A stretch of DNA of 64,000 bases from Flammeovirgaceae bacterium (GTDB taxonomy: Bacteria; Bacteroidota; Bacteroidia; Cytophagales; Cyclobacteriaceae), in NCBI GenBank assembly GCA_021298355.1, contig JAJTEH010000005.1, forward strand, positions 1-64,000, written 5' to 3'. Under the pieces are notes generated by a model. The model saw only the letters and a list, made by a program, of their open reading frames with translations. It was not told where the DNA came from and did not search any database. Positions within the stretch are counted from its first letter, which is position 1. Every line of letters starts with the position of its first letter. Position numbers and translations under genes: made by a program. Positions 54,498 to 62,211 of this stretch are shown piece after piece.

Positions 54498-55694
54498 ATG
54501 TACGCTACTTTACAACCCGTATTGCAAAAAGAAATTGAAGCCATTAAAGAAGCCGGTCTTTATAAAAAAGAAAGAATTATTGTTACACCACAAGCTGCGG
54601 ATATAAAAACAGCAGATGGAAAAGAAGTAGTTAATTTCTGTGCAAACAATTATTTAGGATTATCCTCACATCCGCGCATTGTTCAAGCTGCGAAAGATGC
54701 AATTGATAGCCACGGTTTTGGTATGAGTTCCGTTCGGTTTATTTGTGGCACACAAGATATACACAAAGAATTAGAAAAAAAGATTGCTGAATTTTTAGGT
54801 ACTGAAGATACCATTTTATACGCTGCCGCTTTCGATGCTAACGGAGGTGTTTTCGAACCTTTGTTTGGAGCAGAAGATGCTATCATCTCTGATGAACTGA
54901 ATCATGCCTCTATTATTGATGGCGTTCGGTTGTGCAAAGCCATGCGTTACCGGTATAAGCACAACAACATGGAAGACCTAGAAAAACAATTACAAGATGC
55001 CCGGCAAGCAGGCGCGAAACAAATTGTTATTGTTACCGATGGCGCATTCTCTATGGACGGAACCATTGCGCAGTTAGATAAGATTTGTGATTTAGCCGAT
55101 AAATACCAGGCTTTGGTGATGACAGACGAATGTCACTCAACCGGATTTCTTGGTAAAACCGGAAGAGGTGTACCTGAACATTGCGGAGTAATGGGTCGGG
55201 TGGATATTATAACCGGAACGTTAGGTAAAGCGTTGGGGGGAGCCTTGGGTGGTTTTACCTCTGGTAGAAAAGAAATTATCGAAATGTTGCGTCAGCGTTC
55301 AAGACCTTATTTGTTTAGCAATACGTTGGCACCGGCAATTGTTGGTGCATCGATAGAAGTGTTCAATGTGTTATCAGAAACTACAGAGCTTAGAGATAAA
55401 CTCGAACACAATACACAATATTTTAGAAAAGAGATGACAGCAGCCGGATTTGATATCAAACCGGGTGTGCATCCTATTGTACCAATTATGTTATACGATG
55501 CGCCACTCGCACAAAAGTTTGCAGAGAAATTATTGGATAAAGGAATTTATGTGATTGGATTTTTCTACCCGGTTGTTGCAAAGGGTCAGGCAAGAATTCG
55601 CGTACAAATTTCTGCAGCGCATGAACAACATCATTTAGATAAAGCAATTGCCGGATTTGTGTCTGTTGGTAAAGAGTTGGGGGTGTTAAAATAA
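54498..55694 (+). CDS. kbl: Glycine C-acetyltransferase (2-amino-3-ketobutyrate CoA ligase)
   Basis: Kbl splits 2-amino-3-ketobutyrate with CoA into glycine and acetyl-CoA, the second step of threonine breakdown. The 398-residue protein is a fold-type I PLP enzyme of the alpha-oxoamine synthase family: [52 protein letters not shown] (Asp of the PLP site), [15 protein letters not shown], and the PLP Lys in [15 protein letters not shown]. The length and motif order fit Kbl; the serine palmitoyltransferase-like relatives differ in these motifs. It is downstream of the small gene and near the divergent SDR threonine dehydrogenase, which completes the pathway. Confidence 0.93.
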   Translation: MYATLQPVLQKEIEAIKEAGLYKKERIIVTPQAADIKTADGKEVVNFCANNYLGLSSHPRIVQAAKDAIDSHGFGMSSVRFICGTQDIHKELEKKIAEFLGTEDTILYAAAFDANGGVFEPLFGAEDAIISDELNHASIIDGVRLCKAMRYRYKHNNMEDLEKQLQDARQAGAKQIVIVTDGAFSMDGTIAQLDKICDLADKYQALVMTDECHSTGFLGKTGRGVPEHCGVMGRVDIITGTLGKALGGALGGFTSGRKEIIEMLRQRSRPYLFSNTLAPAIVGASIEVFNVLSETTELRDKLEHNTQYFRKEMTAAGFDIKPGVHPIVPIMLYDAPLAQKFAEKLLDKGIYVIGFFYPVVAKGQARIRVQISAAHEQHHLDKAIAGFVSVGKELGVLK

Positions 55695-55988
55695 TCAGTA
55701 AGCCCTTAAGTCTTATATCAAAATTCCAAAGTGAAGATTTTTTTGATAAGACGTGTATACTTTTCTCGATACGTAAGGCACAACTAAAACACGTACATTT
55801 CAAATTTTTTTAAAAATGATGATGAAGTATCAACTAATTTCTCAATTAAATAATGTGTTACAGTAAGAGAACAGGAATCTCAAAATACTATATATATAAA
55901 CAACTAAAGGCATCATTAAAAGAGAGCGCCATCTGATTTTGATTATAGAATGTTTAAGCAAAGAGCTGCATTAAAGAGGTAAAATAGC

Positions 55989-56813
55989 ATGAGCAGTATA
56001 AAACTATTTGAATCTAAGAAAGTAAGAACTCATTGGGATGATAATACGGAACAATGGTACTTTTCGGTAATTGATGTTATTGAGATTTTAACTGAAAGCA
56101 AACTGCCTAAACGTTATTGGAGCGACTTAAAAACCAAGCTTAAAGCTGAAGGAAGTGAAGTGTACGAGAAAATCGTACGGTTGAAAATGATGGCAGAAGA
56201 TGGAAAAATGCGGGAAACAGATGTTGCAAATACAAAAGTATTGCTTCGGATTATTCAATCCATTCCTTCGCCTAAAGCTGAGCCATTTAAACAATGGCTG
56301 GCAAAGGTAGGCTATGAACGAATGAGTGAAATAGCAAATCCGGAAGAAAGTATTGAACGAGCCCGCGAAAACTGGAAAAAGCTTGGCAGAAGCGAAAAGT
56401 GGATTCAGCAACGAATGACCGGGCAAGAAACCCGAAACAAACTCACCGATTATTGGAAGCAAAGTGGTGTAGAAAAGAGCGATGAGTTTGCATTGCTTAC
56501 TAACATAATTCATCAGGAATGGTCGGGCTTAACAATAAAAGAACATAAAAAGAAAAAGAAGTTAAAGAGTCAGAATCTACGCGACCACATGAGCGAAGCA
56601 GAGTTAATTTTTACAGCTTTGGCTGAACTCTCAACTAGACAAATTGCTGAGACTGAAGAAGCAAAAGGAATTAATGAAAATGCTCTCGCTGGAAAAAAGG
56701 GAGGTAAAATTGCCAAAGATGCCCGGATTGCGCTTGAGCAGAAAACAAGAAAGAAAGTAGTAACAGAAGAAAACTTTTTGCCACCGACCAAGTCCAAGAA
56801 AAAGTTAAAGTAA
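55989..56813 (+). CDS. Bro-N (phage antirepressor-like) domain protein
   Basis: The 274-residue protein starts with a Bro-N domain (about residues 1-110): KVRTHWDDNTEQWYFSVIDV, EILTESKLPKRYWSDLKTK, and LLRIIQSIPSPKAEPFKQWLA. Bro-N proteins occur in phages and baculoviruses and as lone chromosomal genes in bacteria; they bind DNA and act in antirepression. The middle carries SEKWIQQRMTGQETRNKLTDYW, seen in the antirepressor family DUF-type extension, and the tail is Lys-rich (KKVVTEENFLPPTKSKKKLK). No integrase, phage structural gene or attachment site is adjacent. It is flanked by 294 and 242 bases of AT-rich DNA without genes. Confidence 0.75.
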   Translation: MSSIKLFESKKVRTHWDDNTEQWYFSVIDVIEILTESKLPKRYWSDLKTKLKAEGSEVYEKIVRLKMMAEDGKMRETDVANTKVLLRIIQSIPSPKAEPFKQWLAKVGYERMSEIANPEESIERARENWKKLGRSEKWIQQRMTGQETRNKLTDYWKQSGVEKSDEFALLTNIIHQEWSGLTIKEHKKKKKLKSQNLRDHMSEAELIFTALAELSTRQIAETEEAKGINENALAGKKGGKIAKDARIALEQKTRKKVVTEENFLPPTKSKKKLK

Positions 56814-57055
56814 TATTCAGAACTATTGAAAGTGATCTATTTGTTATACACAGATGTAGGTCGGTTTCAATTTGTTATCAAACGGGGAAAAAAATTGTAC
56901 CCTTCTTACAATCAAATCAGTATGACTATATTTTTAGAAAATATCGAACCATTGATATGCTTTAAATATTTTTAACGAATCAGATAAATTATACTGAAAG
57001 TATAAAATGTTTTTAGTTGAAAACAATTGCTTGGGTTATAATACTAAGAGACCTT

Positions 57056-57676
57056 TCATGCCTCTTTACTTTTCATCGTACCATAAACATAATCCCACAG
57101 TGGAGAGCTTACTCCAAATACAATTTTTCCATCTTTATAATGATGAATGCTGTGGTTGATCCACCATTGTTTTAAGAAATTTTTAGGTGGGGCATAAGCA
57201 TGTACTAAATAATGAATTGAGAGATATAGCGCATAACCCACTAAAAACCCGGGTAAAAAGGCAAACACAAAATCGCCCATTATCAATCTTAATAAAAAAA
57301 GTAAAAGAGTTGCAATGGTAATGCTTAGTACAGGAGGCATGGCCAGTCTGTCTTTATCTTTCGGATATTCGTGGTGTACACCATGCACAGTGTATTGAAA
57401 TTTTTTGCGCCAGGCTTTTAGTGGTTTTAAATGAAAGATATGGCGATGCACCTGGTATTCAACCCAAGTAAATACGATAAAGCCTGCAAAAAATAAAAGT
57501 ATAGTAAAACCAACACTTAAATTGGTATGGGTAATGCTCCAGTATAAAAGCGCTGCTGCATAAACAGCAAAAACGGTTAGAGGTACAGCAATATGAGTTC
57601 GTGTTAACTTTTCAAGTATAGAATTGCTGAAAAGTTGTTTGGTTCCGTTGTTCTTGGGCGAAGTCATTGTATTCAT
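57056..57676 (-). CDS. Fatty acid hydroxylase/sterol desaturase superfamily protein
   Basis: This 206-residue integral membrane protein has about four hydrophobic helices and the His-rich di-iron motifs of the superfamily: WVEYQVHRHIFHL (about residue 76), YTVHGVHHEYPKDKDRL (about 98), HYLVHAYAPP (about 158) and HSIHHYKDG (about 175). The spacing resembles the fatty acid 2-hydroxylase group. In Bacteroidota such enzymes can hydroxylate acyl chains of sphingolipids or other lipids; the true substrate is unknown. Two in-frame ATGs (57676 and 57667) are possible. It lies 25 bases downstream of bshA on the same strand and may share its transcript. Confidence 0.8.
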   Translation of the reverse strand: MNTMTSPKNNGTKQLFSNSILEKLTRTHIAVPLTVFAVYAAALLYWSITHTNLSVGFTILLFFAGFIVFTWVEYQVHRHIFHLKPLKAWRKKFQYTVHGVHHEYPKDKDRLAMPPVLSITIATLLLFLLRLIMGDFVFAFLPGFLVGYALYLSIHYLVHAYAPPKNFLKQWWINHSIHHYKDGKIVFGVSSPLWDYVYGTMKSKEA

Positions 57677-57701
57677 AACTCAACACAAAATTTTATTGGA
57701 T

Positions 57702-58853
57702 TTAACGGTGAACTTTCAATTTATGTTTCTCTATTATGTGCTGATAATAGTTTTCGTAGTGTGGTAAAATTTTTGAAATGTCAAATTCCTGAGCGCGTTT
57801 TAACGCATTAGACTTAAAAATTGGCAAGTTATCTTTATCTAAAATGGTTAAAGCATTTTTGGTCATGTCTTCTATATCTCCAACGTTGCTTAAAAAACCA
57901 GTAATACCATGTAAATTTAATTCGGGAATACCACCCGCATTGCTGGAAATAACCGGTACTTCGCAGGCCATCGCCTCTAAAGCTGCCAAACCAAAACTTT
58001 CTTTTTCCGAAGGCATTAAAAACAAATCGGCAACGGATAATACTTCTTCAACAGCTTCTAATTTTCCGAGAAAGCGAACGGCATCGTGCATGCCTAAGTC
58101 TTTTGCCAATTTCTCTGCATCATCTCTTTCCGGGCCATCGCCAATCATCAAGAGTTTAGCAGGAATTACTTGTAAAATATTATGAAAAACTTTGATTACA
58201 TCCGGTATGCGTTTTACTTTTCTAAAGTTAGAGGTGTGCACAACCAAAGCTTCGCTGTTCGGGCAAATTGCTTTTCTGAAATGATCTTTCTTTTGTTTTT
58301 TAAATTTTTGCAAATCGATGAAGTTGGGAATCACTTCAATTTCGTTGCGGATATCGAAATATTCGTACGTTTCTTTACGTAAATCTTCTGATACTGCCGT
58401 TACACCTTCCGATTCGTTGATGGAAAAAGTTACTACAGGCTCGTACGATGCATCTTTTCCTACTAAAGTAATATCAGTTCCGTGCAACGTAGTTACAACC
58501 GGAATGTAAATGCCTTCTGTTTTTAAAATTTGTTTGGCCATGTAAGCTGCCGATGCATGCGGAATAGCGTAGTGCACATGCAGCAAATCGAGTTGTTCGT
58601 TTTTTACAACACTTACCATTTTGCTGGCGAGCGCTAATTCATAAGGCGGATATTCAAACAAAGGATAGTTGCGGAAATTTACTTCGTGATAGAAAAGATT
58701 CTCGTTTAAAAAATCTAAGCGTTGTGGTTGCGAATAAGTAATAAAATGAACCTGATGCCCTTCTTGAGCCAAAGCTTTTCCGAGTTCTGTTGCCACAACA
58801 CCGCTACCACCAAAGGTTGGGTAGCATACAATGCCTATCTTAATTTTTTTCAC
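57702..58853 (-). CDS. bshA: N-acetyl-alpha-D-glucosaminyl L-malate synthase BshA
   Basis: BshA transfers GlcNAc to malate as the first step in bacillithiol synthesis. The 383-residue GT4-family protein has a GTG start (58851-58853), the N-terminal KIGIVCYPTFGGSGVVATELG with the glycine-rich loop, VHFITYSQPQRLDF, LLHVHYAIPHASAAYMAKQI, and the C-terminal UDP-binding region (LVVHTSNFRKVKRIPDVIK, MIGDGPERDDAEKLAKDLG, LFLMPSEKESFGLAALEAMACEVPV with the Glu pair). The length and motif set are specific for BshA. The later genes bshB and bshC are not in this window. ytxJ at 40988-41341 belongs to the same thiol system. The GH3 fusion gene lies 73 bases upstream. Confidence 0.93.
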   Translation of the reverse strand: MKKIKIGIVCYPTFGGSGVVATELGKALAQEGHQVHFITYSQPQRLDFLNENLFYHEVNFRNYPLFEYPPYELALASKMVSVVKNEQLDLLHVHYAIPHASAAYMAKQILKTEGIYIPVVTTLHGTDITLVGKDASYEPVVTFSINESEGVTAVSEDLRKETYEYFDIRNEIEVIPNFIDLQKFKKQKKDHFRKAICPNSEALVVHTSNFRKVKRIPDVIKVFHNILQVIPAKLLMIGDGPERDDAEKLAKDLGMHDAVRFLGKLEAVEEVLSVADLFLMPSEKESFGLAALEAMACEVPVISSNAGGIPELNLHGITGFLSNVGDIEDMTKNALTILDKDNLPIFKSNALKRAQEFDISKILPHYENYYQHIIEKHKLKVHR

Positions 58854-58926
58854 GCGTTTGGTTTATTTGAGCTAATGTTTTAACTCTTTTGATTTGGTTT
58901 TTGTTCAATAATTTAACAAAAATTGA

Positions 58927-61734
58927 CTAAAATATTGATCGATAATCAAACAAAGCTTTATAAACTATGTCGTGTACACGCGGTCGAATATTGTAGGTGA
59001 GTAATTTAGCATTGTTCATATCCGGATGTACGCGGTTGCTCAAGAAAATAAAAAGTAAGTGATGTTGCGGATCGGCCCAAATACATGTTCCTGTAAAACC
59101 TGTATGACCAAATGTTTCGGGCGATGCAAAACGTGACGCGGGATTGAGATTAGGATTTATAAAATCCGGTTTATCCCAACCTATTCCTCTTCGGCTTCCT
59201 TCGTATTGTTTTTGGGTGAAGTAAGTTACTGTTGCACTATCTAAAAAAGTTTGACCGCCATAGTTGCCATATTGTAACCACAGTTGCCCAACTTTAGCAA
59301 GGTCTGCTGCCGAACCAAATAAACCTGCGTGCCCTGCAATGCCTCCGTGCATAGCTGCGCCTTGGTCGTGTACATAACCTTGTAATAAACTTCTTCTGAA
59401 CAAGAAATCATTTTCAGTGGGTGCAATGTTGTAAGCTAAAAATCTGCGTAAGGGCAGATAACCCAACGTATGAGCGCCAAGAGGTTCGTACCAATTTTGT
59501 TGGAGAAAATCTTCCATGGGTTGGTTTAATTTCTTCTCTGCTAAATGATGCAACATATAAAAACCCATGTCGGAGTAGCGATAGTCGTAAGGTGTGCGCA
59601 GTAGTTTCTCTCTGATTTTGGCTTTTATAATCCATTGCCAGAGCGAATCTTTCATGCCAACGGTAGCATATAAGTTTTTAGAAACCGGAAAAGGAAAATT
59701 AGCCGAAGAGTCTTTGGCATAAAATTCCGGCAGAAATAAACTGTCTTTTTTTGTTTGCGCCCAAAACGGAAGAAAAGGCCAAAGCCCAGCCTGGTGAGTT
59801 AAAATATCTTTTATGGTAAAATCTTTTTTGTTAGATGATTTAAGTTCGGGTAAGTAAACCGACATCTTTTTATACACATCAATTTCTTTTTTATAATGAA
59901 GAAATGCTGTGGTTTGTAACGTAGCGGCCACTTTAGAAATACTGGCCAAATCATAAATTGTGTTTGTATTCGTAGCAATTTGATTTTCATACGTTTGCCA
60001 ACCAAACGCTTTGTTGTAGATAATTCTGCCGTTTCTGGCAACCAACACCACACAACCCGGAGTTGCTTTTATATTAATGGCTTCGGCAACAATGGGCGCA
60101 ATAGAATCTAGTTTGAAACTGCTGAGTCCTTCTTGTTCGGGTACGCCAACTTTTAACCGATCAATCGCATTGAATTTTTTTACGGTGGTGTTTGTGTACG
60201 AGTTTACAGTAAATGGAAAATCACCTTTTGCTGCGGCAGAACCAAAAATAAGGTTGGCTGCTGCTTGTTCCATCGCATTATCGGCATAATAAGCTTGCAG
60301 TATAGCCTGAACGTTAAACGAATGTTGTAATTCTGCCGGATTATCGTAATTGATCAGTACTACTTGTGTGTGTTGTGCTAATCGGTTGATGTTTGCTAGT
60401 AAATCTGCATGCCAATTAGCAGTTGGGTAAATGGCCAGTAAACAGACTGAAAATTTTTTCAATGAATTGAATAGTGTGGTTGTATCTCTTACATCAATCA
60501 ATTGAAAATGTTGAATGGGTGCAATCAGTTCGGCAGCCGATTGAAAAGTGGTTGGCATAACCTGCCCGATAGATACACTGGCGATAGATTGTAATTCTAA
60601 ATGGCGGATGGGAAGAGTTTCTTTTTCGTTTTTAACTATAGAAATACTCGCTTCTGCCAGATTATGATGCAAAGCATTAAAAACATGCTTAATTTGATGA
60701 TAAGAAGAATTCGCATCGCGCTCAACCCGTTTTCTTTCAAACTTTTTAGTCAGCACTTTCTTCACACTTGCCTCTAATTGTTTTTGATAGCTTTTATCTT
60801 TTCTAACAAGCGATTTTATTTTGCGAATGCCCGCTTGCATGTTTTTTGGTTGATAGAATAAATCGTTTCCACTCTGAAAGGCAAACAACTCAGCTTCGCC
60901 AGCTCGTGTTTTCTTGCCGGCAAAAGTAATTTCGCTGATATCGGCCACGAGTAAGCCCGAAAAATTATTTTTCTTTCTTAAAAAAGATTGAAATAGAATA
61001 GGAGATAAAACTGCATCAGGCACTTGAAGCTTCTTTAATAATTCTTTGTATTGAAAAGTTTTTCGCGCTTTCTCCGTTTCAATAGCCATCAGAAAGTTGG
61101 CATCTAATTCCCAAGGTTTTTTTGTTTGGTTGGGGTTGTAACTTACTACAACTTCAAAATTTTTGGAGTTGAGTCCTTGAATAAATGCTTTTGCTTTACT
61201 TGAAAAATTGAAAGAATCATCGCCCCAGTGATTGTATAAAGTATCGTTATTCGCGAGCACTCTACTTTGTACCGAAAGGGGCATCACAAAATCGAAACCT
61301 ATTTGGGTTAACCAAGTAGCTTGTAATTGTCCGCTTTGTTTTAACAAGGAAGTATCGCCACATGCTGCCAACACTACCGGTGGGGGCAACAACCAAACAC
61401 TATCTTTTTGCAGCCAATGTTCTTTTTTAAGGTAGCCACTCCACACCAGGTTATTTTTAATTTCATCGATTTTCTGATTAAAATGTTGTGATTTAACCGG
61501 GCCATCCACATTAAACACAACAAAACCCGGTTGCCAATTTTTAATGAGTTGAAGTGACCTTTCGGCACTTTCGTTATTTTCTATATCAACTGGTAATATG
61601 AAAAGTTGGGCAATACGCTCCTCCCAAGTCATTTTCTGCCAAAGACTATCTACTGCTAGTTCATTGGATTGCGACCATGCCTGAAAAGAAAATAGAAGGG
61701 GAAAAAGGAGTATGCCAAAAACTTTTTTACACAT
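58927..61734 (-). CDS. GH3-like N-terminal domain fused to a serine-hydrolase (beta-lactamase-fold) domain
   Basis: The 935-residue secreted protein (signal peptide to about residue 22) has two parts. Residues 25-540 resemble GH3 glycosidases such as NagZ: MTWEERIAQLFILPVDI, then FSGLLVADISEI for the SDD nucleophile region, and a C-terminal sandwich-like domain (HHNLAEASISIVKNEKETLPI). The NagZ His/Asp motif KHFPGHG is not found, so this half may have changed activity. Residues 565-930 form a serine-hydrolase domain with SxxK in DLASISKVAATL, YRYSDMGFYML for the YxN motif, and HGGIAGHAGLFG. Fusions of this type occur in Bacteroidota and may recycle peptidoglycan. bshA follows on the same strand. 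Confidence 0.82.
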   Translation of the reverse strand: MCKKVFGILLFPLLFSFQAWSQSNELAVDSLWQKMTWEERIAQLFILPVDIENNESAERSLQLIKNWQPGFVVFNVDGPVKSQHFNQKIDEIKNNLVWSGYLKKEHWLQKDSVWLLPPPVVLAACGDTSLLKQSGQLQATWLTQIGFDFVMPLSVQSRVLANNDTLYNHWGDDSFNFSSKAKAFIQGLNSKNFEVVVSYNPNQTKKPWELDANFLMAIETEKARKTFQYKELLKKLQVPDAVLSPILFQSFLRKKNNFSGLLVADISEITFAGKKTRAGEAELFAFQSGNDLFYQPKNMQAGIRKIKSLVRKDKSYQKQLEASVKKVLTKKFERKRVERDANSSYHQIKHVFNALHHNLAEASISIVKNEKETLPIRHLELQSIASVSIGQVMPTTFQSAAELIAPIQHFQLIDVRDTTTLFNSLKKFSVCLLAIYPTANWHADLLANINRLAQHTQVVLINYDNPAELQHSFNVQAILQAYYADNAMEQAAANLIFGSAAAKGDFPFTVNSYTNTTVKKFNAIDRLKVGVPEQEGLSSFKLDSIAPIVAEAINIKATPGCVVLVARNGRIIYNKAFGWQTYENQIATNTNTIYDLASISKVAATLQTTAFLHYKKEIDVYKKMSVYLPELKSSNKKDFTIKDILTHQAGLWPFLPFWAQTKKDSLFLPEFYAKDSSANFPFPVSKNLYATVGMKDSLWQWIIKAKIREKLLRTPYDYRYSDMGFYMLHHLAEKKLNQPMEDFLQQNWYEPLGAHTLGYLPLRRFLAYNIAPTENDFLFRRSLLQGYVHDQGAAMHGGIAGHAGLFGSAADLAKVGQLWLQYGNYGGQTFLDSATVTYFTQKQYEGSRRGIGWDKPDFINPNLNPASRFASPETFGHTGFTGTCIWADPQHHLLFIFLSNRVHPDMNNAKLLTYNIRPRVHDIVYKALFDYRSIF

Positions 61735-61820
61735 CAGGATAATTTCCGTTTGAATTCGACCGAATTAACAACAATTTTACGATTCAAATGCGAGTGTTAA
61801 AAAACTAAAACACAAATAAC

Positions 61821-62210
61821 ATGAAGTTTGTAGGCCTTTTCGGAAAAACACCTGCGCATAAGCGTTTTAACTTTATTCCGCGCCATTACGACCCGGCCGA
61901 GGAAGAAAGAAAAGAACGCGAAGAACGCATTAAACAAGAAATTGAAGCCGGTTTAAGAAAGGAAGAAACGGAAGAAGAGCTGGCTTTGCATCGATCTAAA
62001 ATAAAAGGAGCCATACAATCGGCAAGAAAACGCTCGAATATGAAAGCCGGCCAACCTTCGGTTGCTATTTTACGAACGGCTATTACTTTATTTTTGGTCA
62101 TTCAACTTTGGGCTTATTTGCACTATGGTTCGGTGGCCTTGTATGGCATGTTGCTTTTAGTGCCTGCCTATTTATTTATGAAACTAAGAAGTTTCGGTAC
62201 TAAAAAATAA
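61821..62210 (+). CDS. Small membrane protein of unknown function, upstream of mutL
   Basis: This 129-residue protein has a very charged N-terminal half (about residues 25-60 contain many Glu, Arg and Lys: DPAEEERKEREERIKQEIEA), then KIKGAIQSARKRSNMKAG. Two hydrophobic segments follow (about residues 82-98 and 103-121), separated by a short HYGS turn. Its stop is one base before the mutL start, so the two are translated from one mRNA. I do not recognise a family. The pairing with mutL looks familiar for the Cytophagales, but no function is known to me. It is divergent from the GH3 fusion gene. Confidence 0.7.
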   Translation: MKFVGLFGKTPAHKRFNFIPRHYDPAEEERKEREERIKQEIEAGLRKEETEEELALHRSKIKGAIQSARKRSNMKAGQPSVAILRTAITLFLVIQLWAYLHYGSVALYGMLLLVPAYLFMKLRSFGTKK

Positions 62211-62211
62211 G

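Noticed and set aside
55712-55750. Terminator downstream of kbl
   Set aside because: An imperfect inverted repeat (CTTATATCAAAA / TTTTGATAAG) is present but is not followed by a T run.
56990-57004. Small palindrome TATACT-GAA-AGTATA as an attachment or regulatory site
   Set aside because: Only six base pairs in AT-rich DNA; chance occurrence is likely and there is no partner element.
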